Assembly: GCA_049325275.1 (NCBI GenBank)
Contig: JBMOLU010000084.1
Span: forward strand, 384,628 to 448,627
Reading direction: 5' to 3'
Origin: CAIQJJ01 sp049325275
Lineage (GTDB): Bacteria; Chloroflexota; Anaerolineae; Anaerolineales; UBA4823
DNA length: 64,000 nt
Shown piece after piece: positions 23,398 through 32,358 of this stretch. How positions within the stretch are numbered: the first letter of the stretch is position 1; every line of letters begins with the position of its first letter. Below the pieces are notes generated by a model. It searched no databases. It saw nothing but the letters and a program-made list of their open reading frames with translations, and had not been told where the DNA came from. The translations under genes and the position numbers were made by a program.

Positions 23398-26193
23398 ATG
23401 GATCCCATCCACATTTCTTTGTTCGGCTCGTTCCAGGTCAGGCGCAGGGACACGCAGGTGACCCACTTCCGCTCGGACAAAGTGCGCGCGCTTTTGGCGT
23501 ACCTGGCTCTCGAAGCAGACCGACCTCACCGGCGCGAGAGCCTGGCCGGCCTGCTGTGGCCGGAATCGAGCGACCAGGTGGCGCGCGACAACCTGCGCCT
23601 GGCATTGTTACGCCTGCGCCGCGCCCTGGGCGAGGACAGCGATTCATCCGCATCCTGCCTGCTGGTCACGGCGCAAACCATCCAGTTCAACACCCAGCAC
23701 CGGCACACCCTCGACGTGTCTACCTTCCAGGAGCTTCTTGCTGCCTGTGAAACCCACGCCCATCGCCAATCGCAGGCCTGCGCCTCCTGCACCCGGCGGT
23801 TGGCGCAGGCCGCCGGCCTGTACCGCGGCCCGTTGCTCGAGGGGTTCTTTCTGGATAGCCAACCCTTCGAAGAGTGGCTGCTCGTGCGGCGCGAAACGTT
23901 ACACGTTCAAATGGTTGCTGCCTTGCATGATCTGGCAACGTATCACGAACGCCGCCGCGCTTACACAGAAGCCGAGCGGTATGCTCGTTGGTTGTTGGCG
24001 TTGGACCCGTGGCAGGAGCAAGCCCACTGCCAGTTGATGCGCATCCTCGTTCACATCGGGCAACGCAGCACAGCTCTGGCGCAATACGAAACCTGCCGCC
24101 GGTTGTTGGCTGCCGCCTTGGACACCCAACCCTGCGACGACACCCGCGCCCTCTATGCAAAGATCGAAGCCGGCCTGCCCATTGAACCGGCCGCGCCATC
24201 CCCTGGCGACGCCGGCACGCCAGGCCTACCCGGTGCAACGAAGGGCCTACCCGGTCCACTCCCCCCCTTCATCGGCCGCGCCGCAGAAGTATCCCAAATC
24301 AACGACCGGCTGGAAGATTTGAACTGCCGCCTGCTGACCATCGTCGGCCCGGGCGGGATCGGCAAGACGCGCCTGGCATTACAGGCCGCCACAGAACAGG
24401 CGGCGGCCGGGACGTTCGCCCACGGAGTCCATTTCATTCCGGTAGATGGCATTTCGTCACCGGGGTTGCTCGCCCCGGCGGTTGCCGTGGCGCTGGGCTT
24501 TTCCTTCTCACGCCAGGATGCCTCCCTGGCACAGCTCATCGGGTACCTCCGTTCCAAAAACATCTTGCTGGTGCTGGATAGCTTCGAACACCTGCTACGC
24601 AGCGAGTGCCGGTCAGAAAGCCGCCAGGTAGTGTACGAGCTTCTCCGGCATACCAGCCAGCTTACTTTGCTGGTCACTTCACGCGAACGGCTCGACCTGC
24701 AATCCGAAGTGCTGCTGCGCCTGGATGGCATGCCGCAGGCCGAAGCGGTAGCGCTCTTCGAAGAACGCGCCCGCCGCGTCCAACCGGAATTTGGCCTCGC
24801 GCCGGATACCCGGCTGCCGGCAACCCAGATTTGCCGTATGCTGCAAGGCATGCCGCTGGCCATCGAACTGGCCGCTGCCTGGGTGCGCGTGTTACCCTGC
24901 CAGGAAATTGCCCGGCAGATCGAAGACAACTTGTCCGTTTTAACCACCACACAACAAGATGTGCCCGAACGGCAGCGCAGCCTGCGCGCCACGTTCGATC
25001 GCTCCTGGGAGCTGCTGAGTGACGGAGAACGCCAGCTTTTTTCATCGCTGGCAGTTTTTTGCGGCCGTTTCTCGCTGCCGGCCGCCGGGGCGGTGGCCGG
25101 TGCCGACCTCACCCGGCTGGCTGCGCTGGTCGATCGTTCGCTGGTGCGTTTCCACACATCGGGGGACTACGAACTGCACCAGTTGCTGGCCCAATACGCC
25201 CGAGAAAAGCTGCGCCAGGTGGAAGCGGCATACGAGGCAGCCTGCGATCGGCACTGCCGCTACTACGCCAGCCTTTTGCAGCAGAACGTGGCCGGCCTGC
25301 AGGGCGCCTGCACCGACCCGCCCTCGCAGGCCGGCCAGGCACTGGTCCTGGCTGAAATCGAACGCCAGATCGACCAGCTGCGCGCCGCCTGGGATTGGGC
25401 AACGCGCCGCCAAAACGACGCGCAGATCGGGCAAATGGCCGCCGGGTTGTTCCATTTCTACGATATGCGCAGTTTCTTTCAGGAAGGCGCCGAGGCGTTT
25501 GCCAGGGCCGCCGCGGCGCTCGCCCACCAACCCGGCCGCCCGGCGGTTCTGGTGTACGCGCAAGTCCTGGCCCGCCAGGGCTGGTTCGATTTTCATACGG
25601 GCCAGCATACCCTGGCCGTCGAGCGGCTTCGAGATGCCTTGAATCTATCCCGCCAGCACCAAGATCTGCCAGAGATCGTTTTTTGCCTGAACTACCTGGG
25701 TGCCATCGAACGGCACCGCGGCAATTTTTCCGAAGCACGCACCTGCCTGCAGGAATCGCTCCGGCTCGCCGCCGGAACGGACGAACAACGTTTCAACGAG
25801 TCGATCGCACGCAATATCCTGGGGCAGGTAGCCTACATGGAGGGCCGTTACAGTGAAGCCCGCGATTTATGCCACCAGGGGCTGACGCTCAAACGCGCCA
25901 TCGGCGACCGCTGGGGAATGGTTTTTTCACTGACCTATCTCGGCCTGGTGGCCGAGGCGCTGCAAGAACACAGTGCGGCCGAGAAGTACTTCACCGAGAG
26001 TCTGGTTATCTGCCGCGCCATCGGCGATCGCCGCGGCATGGCCAACAGCCTGCGCAACCTGGCGGAGGTAGCAGCAGCAAAAGCGAACCCGGACACCGCA
26101 CGCCGGCACTACCAGGACAGCCTGGCCCTGTTCCGCGAGATCGGCGCCCATCAGGCGGCAAACGAATGCCAACAAAGCCTGGAAAAGTTATGA
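23398..26193 (+). CDS. BTAD-type (SARP-like) regulator with NB-ARC ATPase and TPR repeats
   Basis: 931 residues from ATG 23398 (MDPIHISLFGSFQV); the frame is open upstream to 23290 without family similarity. Residues 5-85 form an OmpR-like winged helix and ~100-245 a bacterial transcriptional activator domain. A P-loop IVGPGGIGKTRLA lies at ~315-327, a Walker B ILLVLDSFEH follows, and TPRs occupy ~680-930. Such proteins activate transcription on binding a ligand through the STAND switch. Its stop codon overlaps the next start as ATGA (26190-26193), so it is translationally coupled to the cyclase-like protein. Confidence 0.88.
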   Translation: MDPIHISLFGSFQVRRRDTQVTHFRSDKVRALLAYLALEADRPHRRESLAGLLWPESSDQVARDNLRLALLRLRRALGEDSDSSASCLLVTAQTIQFNTQHRHTLDVSTFQELLAACETHAHRQSQACASCTRRLAQAAGLYRGPLLEGFFLDSQPFEEWLLVRRETLHVQMVAALHDLATYHERRRAYTEAERYARWLLALDPWQEQAHCQLMRILVHIGQRSTALAQYETCRRLLAAALDTQPCDDTRALYAKIEAGLPIEPAAPSPGDAGTPGLPGATKGLPGPLPPFIGRAAEVSQINDRLEDLNCRLLTIVGPGGIGKTRLALQAATEQAAAGTFAHGVHFIPVDGISSPGLLAPAVAVALGFSFSRQDASLAQLIGYLRSKNILLVLDSFEHLLRSECRSESRQVVYELLRHTSQLTLLVTSRERLDLQSEVLLRLDGMPQAEAVALFEERARRVQPEFGLAPDTRLPATQICRMLQGMPLAIELAAAWVRVLPCQEIARQIEDNLSVLTTTQQDVPERQRSLRATFDRSWELLSDGERQLFSSLAVFCGRFSLPAAGAVAGADLTRLAALVDRSLVRFHTSGDYELHQLLAQYAREKLRQVEAAYEAACDRHCRYYASLLQQNVAGLQGACTDPPSQAGQALVLAEIERQIDQLRAAWDWATRRQNDAQIGQMAAGLFHFYDMRSFFQEGAEAFARAAAALAHQPGRPAVLVYAQVLARQGWFDFHTGQHTLAVERLRDALNLSRQHQDLPEIVFCLNYLGAIERHRGNFSEARTCLQESLRLAAGTDEQRFNESIARNILGQVAYMEGRYSEARDLCHQGLTLKRAIGDRWGMVFSLTYLGLVAEALQEHSAAEKYFTESLVICRAIGDRRGMANSLRNLAEVAAAKANPDTARRHYQDSLALFREIGAHQAANECQQSLEKL

Positions 26194-29100
26194 ACGAACA
26201 TAACCTTGTTCCGCCCTTCATCCTGGAGCAGTATGCTGCCGGCCGGCTGGCGGGCGAATTGACCGCAGCCGCCCTGTTCGTCGATGTATCGGGGTTTACG
26301 CCGCTCACGGCTGCGCTGATGCAGCATGGCAAAGCCGGGGCCGAAGCGGTAGCCGATGCGCTGCTGGTGATATTCGAGCCACTGATCGAGATCGTGGCCG
26401 AACGAGGCGGCTTTGTGGCGGCGTTCGCCGGAGACGCCTTCCTGGCGATCTTCCCGGCAGACCAACCCGGGATGGGCGCCAGGGCACTGGCTGCCGGGCG
26501 GGACATCCAGGTATACATGGCCGCCCGCCCCGAAATCGTCACCTCCTACGGGACGTATCCTTTCAGCGTACGGCTGGGGCTGGCCCACGGGAAGGTAGCC
26601 TGGGGCATCCTCGGCGACGAAACGCAGCGCCAGCATACCGGTTACTTTCGCGGCGAGGCGGTCGAGCGCAGCGCCGCAATGCAGCGCAAGGCAGGACCGG
26701 GCGAACTGTGCCTCGCCCCGGAAATCGAAAGTCTTCTGGCGCAAACACACGCCACAGCGATCGACGCGCAGGCGGTTTCATCGGCAGATACTGCCCCCCT
26801 GGCCCCGGCAGATGGCGGCCGTGCCGGCCGAGCCTTCTTCGCCCCTGACTTGCTGACCTCGCCGGTGCGCGGCGAGTTTCGGGATGTGGTCAGCGTTTTT
26901 ATCAACCTGCCAGAAGACAGCCCACACGCCGGCCTGGCCGGTTTCGTGCGCTTGATCTACCGGCTGTTGGAGACTTACGGCGGCTACCTGTGCCGGGTAG
27001 GACTGGGCTTCGCCGAGCAGGGCTGTTCGCTGCTGCTCTTTTGGGGCGCGCCCGCCTGCTACGAAAACGATCTGGCGCGCGCCCTGGGCTTCCTGCTCGA
27101 TTTACGCGCTGCTTCGGAACTGACTTTCCGGGCGGGGGTAACGCAGCAAATGGCTTACGCCGGGTATGTCGGCTCGCCGCGGCGCGAAGAATACACCTGC
27201 CACGGCAGCCGGGTAAACCTGGCCAACCGCCTGATGGCGGCGGCCGCACCGGGCGAGATTTGGGTCGATCCCTTCGTGGCGCGGCGCTCGAGCGGGCACT
27301 TCGCACTGGCCCCCCTGAAAAAACACGCCTTCAAAGGCTTCGATCAGCCGCTGCTCTGCTACGAATTGCGCGGCCGAACCGCAGAATCACGGCTATACGA
27401 AGGAGCAATGGTGGGACGGCAGGCCGAGCTGGCGCAGTTGGCGGCATCCGTCGCGCCGCTCTGGCAAGGGCGGTTCGCCGGCGTGGTGGCCGTATGGGGC
27501 GAAGCGGGGATGGGCAAGAGCCGCCTGCTGGCGTCTTTTCGCCAGACAACGCCCAACGCGCTGTGGCTGGTCGGCCCATGCGATCCACTGCTGCGCAGCG
27601 CTCTCAATCCCTTCCGCTATGGGCTGCGCAGCTACTTCGAGCAGGACGCCGGGGCAAGCGAGGCAGAGAATCGGGCGCACTTCGACGCTGCCGTGGATGG
27701 CCTGCTGGCAGCCCTGCATGGGTGCAGCGTACCCGGCCTGCCGGACGAGTTGGAACGGGTGCGCCCTTTCCTGGGAGCGTTGATCGGGCTGCACTGGCCC
27801 GGCTCGCTGTACGAACAGGTGGAACCCAAGCTGCGCCTCGAAAATACGCTGAACGCCGTCAAAGTGTTGATCCAGGCCGAGTGCCGGCAGCAGCCGGTCA
27901 TCCTGGCGTTGGAAGACGTGCACTGGATCGACGCCGACTCGCACAAATTGCTCGAAATGCTGACCCGCGATCTGGCCGCTTACCCCCTGGCTCTGGTGTG
28001 CACCGGCCGCTACCGGGACGACGGCAGCCGACCGCCGCTGCAAGCAGATACCGCAGCCCCGCGCAGTACGATCGAACTGGACGGCCTGCCGCACGACGCC
28101 CTGGCGGCCCTGGCAGCGCAACACCTGGGCGGGACGGCCTCGGCTGCGCTGGTTTCCTTGTTGGCGGAGAAGGCCACCGGGAACCCGTTTTTCACCGAGC
28201 AGATGCTGCTGGATTTACGCGAACGTGACCGGCTGGTGCGGGTGGACGGGCAGTGGTCGCTGGCCGGCAGTCGCCTGCCTGCCGATCTGCCCACCGATAT
28301 CCGGGCGGTGCTGCTGGCGCGCCTCGACCGCCTGGCCAGGGACGTAAAAACCGTAGTGCAGACGGCCGCCGTCCTGGGCCGCGAGTTTGCGGTGCAGGTA
28401 CTCTCGCAGATGCTGCACGACGAGAAAAGCCTGCCGGAGAAGGTAAAACAGGCGCAGGCCGAAGCGATTTGGTCGGCCCTGAACGAGCTGCGATACATCT
28501 TTCGGCACGCCCTGCTGCGCGATGCAGCCTATGAGATGCAGTTGCACGCGCGCCTGCGCGAACTGCACGCCCTGGCGGCCGAGGCGCTGCAACAGGTATA
28601 CGCAGCCGACCTGTCGCCCCACTTTGCCGACCTGGCTTACCACTGCGACAAGGCTGAAAACTTCGCCCAGGCAGTTGACTGGTATCAACGCGCCGCCAGG
28701 CAAGCCGCCGAGCAGTTTGCCAACGAAGACGCCCGCGCCTGCTGCGACCGGGCTTTTGCCCTGGCCGGCAAAACCGCCGTTTCGGCCCAACAACGCTTCG
28801 ATCTGCTCGCCCTGCGCGAAACCATCCTCGAGCGCATGGGCGCTCGCGCCGAACAGTGGGCCGACCTCGAAGCGATGGAGGCCCTGGCACAGGATGAGCG
28901 GCAGCGCTGCCAGGTCTTGCAGCGCAAGATACTGCGCCACCGGGTTTTGGCCGAACGGGCCGCAGAAAAGGCCCTGATCGACGATTTCAAACCGTTGGCT
29001 CACCAGTTAGGCGATGCGTCCTGGATGGCAGAAGCCTGCTACACGGAAGGGCTGTATTACTCTCTGGTGGACAAAAAGTCGCTTTCACAGGCCAGCCTTA

Positions 29101-30194
29101 ACGAGGCGTTGGCCCTGTACCAGCAAACCGGCAATATCGCCAGAGCGTTAGACTGCTGCTGCGCTCTGGCGATCATCGACCTCAAGCGCTGGCAGTATGC
29201 CGAAGCAATGGCATGGATCGAAAAGGCCCAGGCCCTGAACGCAGCCCACCCGCGTCCGGAGCAGCTTGCGGCGGTTTTGCGCTCGGCCGCCAGCGCCAGC
29301 CTGATTCACAAAGCGCCTGCGTTAGGCTACCAGTTTGCCAACCAACTGCTGGAAGTGGCGGCCACAATCGGTGCGCGCAAGCGCCAGGCCAGCGCCCATC
29401 TGCTGCGCGGCCAGACTTTGTGCGCTATGTTCCGCATCGAAGAAGGGTTCGAAGCGCTTGGCCAGGCGCTCCAAATCGAAGAAGGTTTGCGCAATAAACA
29501 CAGCGTTTCAATCGTTTTGGGCGAATTTGCCTACCAGTACATGAGCTTGGGCGATTACGATCTGGCGAAAGCGTATTTTCAACGCAGCATGGCCATCGAC
29601 CGGGAAAGCGACTACCCCCACGGATACTGCACCAGCCTGTTGAACCTGGCTTTTATCGCCCTGTGCCAGGAGGACGTGATCGCCGCAAAAGCTCTGTACC
29701 GGCAAGGGTTGGCAATGGCCCGCGAGTTGGAAAACACCTACCTGCAAGCCATCGCCATCGGCAGCCTGGGCGAGGCCGAGCAGCTTGCCGGAGAGTACGA
29801 AACTGCCCTTCAGCATACAAACCAGTCCATCGAACTGCTCGAGGCGCTGGACCAGCCCGCTGAAGTAGCCATCATGCAGATCGACCTGGCGATTACGCAC
29901 CTCAAGATGGGGGCATTCGAGCGGGCCATCCACGAGGCCGAGAAGCTGGTGGCTGCCTTTCCAAGGGCTAACCAAGACTTGAACGACGCCCAGCGTTTGC
30001 TGTGGGGTGCGGCACGCGTCTTCCACACCACCGGGCAGGCCGGCCGCGCCCAGCAGTTGCTGGCGCAGGCTTATGCACTATACATGGAGAAACTTCAGCA
30101 AATCCCCGATGCGCGCACGCAAACCGCGTTCGGCCGGCTGAAGTTCAACCGGCAAATCGTGGCTGCGTTCGAACGTGAAAGCTGGCCCGAGTAA
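26190..30194 (+). CDS. Tandem class III adenylate/guanylate-cyclase domains, AAA/STAND ATPase and TPR array
   Basis: 1334 residues from ATG 26190, inside the ATGA overlap with the BTAD gene. The first cyclase-homology domain (residues ~25-190) has the metal-binding FVDVSGFT and AGDAFLAIF. The second (~228-390) is degenerate, with NLPEDS in place of the first metal motif. A P-loop VWGEAGMGKSRLL follows at ~435-447 and a Walker B VILALEDVHWID. The remainder is TPR-like. The first domain may be catalytic if it dimerises, otherwise the pair acts as a nucleotide sensor. The coupling suggests that this protein and the BTAD regulator form one signalling unit. Confidence 0.85.
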   Translation: MNEHNLVPPFILEQYAAGRLAGELTAAALFVDVSGFTPLTAALMQHGKAGAEAVADALLVIFEPLIEIVAERGGFVAAFAGDAFLAIFPADQPGMGARALAAGRDIQVYMAARPEIVTSYGTYPFSVRLGLAHGKVAWGILGDETQRQHTGYFRGEAVERSAAMQRKAGPGELCLAPEIESLLAQTHATAIDAQAVSSADTAPLAPADGGRAGRAFFAPDLLTSPVRGEFRDVVSVFINLPEDSPHAGLAGFVRLIYRLLETYGGYLCRVGLGFAEQGCSLLLFWGAPACYENDLARALGFLLDLRAASELTFRAGVTQQMAYAGYVGSPRREEYTCHGSRVNLANRLMAAAAPGEIWVDPFVARRSSGHFALAPLKKHAFKGFDQPLLCYELRGRTAESRLYEGAMVGRQAELAQLAASVAPLWQGRFAGVVAVWGEAGMGKSRLLASFRQTTPNALWLVGPCDPLLRSALNPFRYGLRSYFEQDAGASEAENRAHFDAAVDGLLAALHGCSVPGLPDELERVRPFLGALIGLHWPGSLYEQVEPKLRLENTLNAVKVLIQAECRQQPVILALEDVHWIDADSHKLLEMLTRDLAAYPLALVCTGRYRDDGSRPPLQADTAAPRSTIELDGLPHDALAALAAQHLGGTASAALVSLLAEKATGNPFFTEQMLLDLRERDRLVRVDGQWSLAGSRLPADLPTDIRAVLLARLDRLARDVKTVVQTAAVLGREFAVQVLSQMLHDEKSLPEKVKQAQAEAIWSALNELRYIFRHALLRDAAYEMQLHARLRELHALAAEALQQVYAADLSPHFADLAYHCDKAENFAQAVDWYQRAARQAAEQFANEDARACCDRAFALAGKTAVSAQQRFDLLALRETILERMGARAEQWADLEAMEALAQDERQRCQVLQRKILRHRVLAERAAEKALIDDFKPLAHQLGDASWMAEACYTEGLYYSLVDKKSLSQASLNEALALYQQTGNIARALDCCCALAIIDLKRWQYAEAMAWIEKAQALNAAHPRPEQLAAVLRSAASASLIHKAPALGYQFANQLLEVAATIGARKRQASAHLLRGQTLCAMFRIEEGFEALGQALQIEEGLRNKHSVSIVLGEFAYQYMSLGDYDLAKAYFQRSMAIDRESDYPHGYCTSLLNLAFIALCQEDVIAAKALYRQGLAMARELENTYLQAIAIGSLGEAEQLAGEYETALQHTNQSIELLEALDQPAEVAIMQIDLAITHLKMGAFERAIHEAEKLVAAFPRANQDLNDAQRLLWGAARVFHTTGQAGRAQQLLAQAYALYMEKLQQIPDARTQTAFGRLKFNRQIVAAFERESWPE

Positions 30195-30219
30195 TGCCGT
30201 ACAAACATACGCCCCCGCT

Positions 30220-30566
30220 TTACCGTGCAGCAGGGTCGATACTTCCCGGATACGGGAAATTGGTACGCCGGACTCGATATGCTGATGGCTGCAAAAATAC
30301 GGCCGCTGCGGTCGAAAATGGGTGCATCCACACAGCGCACGCTTCCCTCGTTTTCTTCATCGTCGATGGCATACTTTTGCGCCCGGATGTTAGCCAGTTC
30401 TTCCGCCAGATCGGCTCGCTGCGTGATCGTCTCCGGAGTCAGCGCCATCAATTCGATCGCTCGATTAATTCGGCCTGTTCATCGGCAGGCAAAAAGGCCA
30501 GGACTGCCTCCCCTATCGAGGGAGAGTAAAGGTTATTGCCGGTGCCGATAAGGGCCTGTCAAGACA
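30220..30566 (-). pseudogene. IclR-family effector-domain remnant with frameshift
   Basis: On the minus strand, LIGTGNNLYSPSIGEAVLAF and FLPADEQAELIERS are in one frame, then MALTPETITQRADLAEEL and KYAIDDEENEGSVRCVDAPI continue in another. Both match the IclR C-terminal ligand-binding domain in the right order. The N-terminal helix-turn-helix is missing and a frameshift near 30445-30460 divides the remains. It fills most of the gap between the cyclase-like gene and the helicases. Confidence 0.75.
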
Positions 30567-30612
30567 GGGTAAAATTAACCACCTTCCTGTTCGCATTTCC
30601 GGATCGCATTCT

Positions 30613-32355
30613 ATGCCCTCGATGTCTTCTTTTCTCCAGCGCCTGCGCCAGTTCGTCCAGTCCGAAGCCGATGCCCAGCGGCAGGCGCTCGATCGGCAGT
30701 GGGCGCGCCCGCTGGGCGAACGCGTGGCGAAGGGCTGGGCAATCGAAGGGCTGCGGGTGCTCTCGGTGGACAAGAACATCATCCGGCTGGCTTGCGACAG
30801 CAACCATTCACGCTTCCGTGAAGGCGACTTGGTGGTCCTGCACCGCGGTAACCCCAGGGATGAAGACGCCCTGCACCTAGATTTATACTACGATGGCGAA
30901 ACCGAACTGGAAGCCGGCCTGATCAAAGGCAATCCCTACTTCGTCCACGCCCAAACCGAAGCATGGATTCTCGACCAGGACTGGTTCGATTCGAGCCGGT
31001 TTTACCTCTCGGCGCTCGACACCGTGGCCGACTCGCAGCTCGGACGCACGACGATCCTGCCGCTGTTGCAAGGCGCCCTGACGCCGAAGGTAGATTTTTC
31101 ACGCGACGAACGCGCCCGCCGGTTCTTGAGCGGCTTCAACCTGAACGAAAGCCAGGTCGAGGCCGTGGCCCAGGCGTACGCCGCCGACTTGTTCTACCTG
31201 ATCCAGGGCCCGCCCGGCACCGGCAAGACGCTCATGCTGGCGCGCCTGGCGCAACTGCTAGTGCAGGACGGCCTGCGCGTCTTTGTCACCGCGCTCACCC
31301 ACCGCGCGATCCACAATGCCCTCAACAAAATTCCGCAGGTGGACGAAAGCATCCCCGTTTGCAAGGTTGGCGAGCAACGCCACGCCGGCGACTTGAACGT
31401 ACCCAATTTCGAGGGCTTCGACGAATCGCGCTTTGCCGAGCAAAGCGGCGGCTACGTGGTCGGGGCGACGCCGTTTGCGCTCCAGACCCAGCGGCTGGCA
31501 AACGTCGAGTTCGACGTCGTTCTCTTCGACGAAGCATCTCAAATAACCCTGCCGCTGGCGATCATGGGGATGCTGGCCGGGAGCAAGTACGTTTTCATCG
31601 GCGATGAAAACCAACTACCGCCGGTGACCGTTTTCTCCGCCGAAGCCGCCACCCAGACATCAGCCTTTGCGTACCTGGCCGGGCGCGGCCAGGAGACGAT
31701 GCTCGACATCACCTACCGGCTGAACGACGTGCTGACCGAATGGCCGAGCCGTACGTTTTACCGCAGCGCGCTGAAAGCGAGCAAACAGGCTGCCGAACGC
31801 CGCCTACATCTTTCCCCCGAAGTTACCCGCTGGGATTTCGTGCTCGACCCCACTGCGCCGGCCGTTTTTCTCGACCTGTGCCACACCAACACCACCGTCC
31901 GCAGCCGCATCGAGGCCGAGGTTGTCTCCGAACTGGTGCTTGCCCTGCTGGTACACGCCGTGCCGGCAGAGGAGATCGGCGTGGTCGTGCCCTACCGCGC
32001 CCAGGGCCGCTTGATCCGTTCGCTGCTGCGCCGCATGCTCATGGATGAGGAAACCATCCAAAAGCTGGTGGTGGATACAGTCGAACGCATGCAGGGACAA
32101 GAACGCGAGGTGATCCTGGTCTCTTTTGCCACCGCCAGCCCGAAGTTCGCTGCCCAGATGGCCGGTTTTCTCTTTCAACCGCAGCGCCTGAACGTCGCCG
32201 TCACCCGCCCGCGTGCCAAGCTGATCCTGGTCGGCAGCCATCACATGCTTGCAGCCGACGACATCGATCCCGATTGCAAAGAGACCCTCGACCTGCTGCG
32301 CAGCCTGATCGCCGCCTGCCAGACCATTACCATCCCCCACGGAGACCTGAGCTAA
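30613..32355 (+). CDS. SF1 helicase, Upf1/DNA2-like
   Basis: 580 residues. An N-terminal beta-rich region (~1-170) precedes the helicase core. The core has Walker A IQGPPGTGKTLML (~197-209), Walker B VVLFDEASQ (~303-311), motif III GDENQLPPV, motif V VDTVERMQGQEREVILVS and motif VI RLNVAVTRPRAKLILVG. That order is typical of SF1B enzymes such as DNA2, SMUBP2 or Upf1, which unwind 5' to 3'. The start at ATG 30613 has a weak ribosome site; ATG 30622 is an alternative. It is followed after 3 bp by a second helicase, so the two are surely co-transcribed. No nuclease domain is visible. Confidence 0.88.
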   Translation: MPSMSSFLQRLRQFVQSEADAQRQALDRQWARPLGERVAKGWAIEGLRVLSVDKNIIRLACDSNHSRFREGDLVVLHRGNPRDEDALHLDLYYDGETELEAGLIKGNPYFVHAQTEAWILDQDWFDSSRFYLSALDTVADSQLGRTTILPLLQGALTPKVDFSRDERARRFLSGFNLNESQVEAVAQAYAADLFYLIQGPPGTGKTLMLARLAQLLVQDGLRVFVTALTHRAIHNALNKIPQVDESIPVCKVGEQRHAGDLNVPNFEGFDESRFAEQSGGYVVGATPFALQTQRLANVEFDVVLFDEASQITLPLAIMGMLAGSKYVFIGDENQLPPVTVFSAEAATQTSAFAYLAGRGQETMLDITYRLNDVLTEWPSRTFYRSALKASKQAAERRLHLSPEVTRWDFVLDPTAPAVFLDLCHTNTTVRSRIEAEVVSELVLALLVHAVPAEEIGVVVPYRAQGRLIRSLLRRMLMDEETIQKLVVDTVERMQGQEREVILVSFATASPKFAAQMAGFLFQPQRLNVAVTRPRAKLILVGSHHMLAADDIDPDCKETLDLLRSLIAACQTITIPHGDLS

Positions 32356-32358
32356 GCC

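Noticed and set aside
25869..26189. Upstream extension of the cyclase-like protein frame
   Set aside because: It lies inside the BTAD gene in another frame, has no family similarity, and ATG 26190 forms a normal ATGA coupling.
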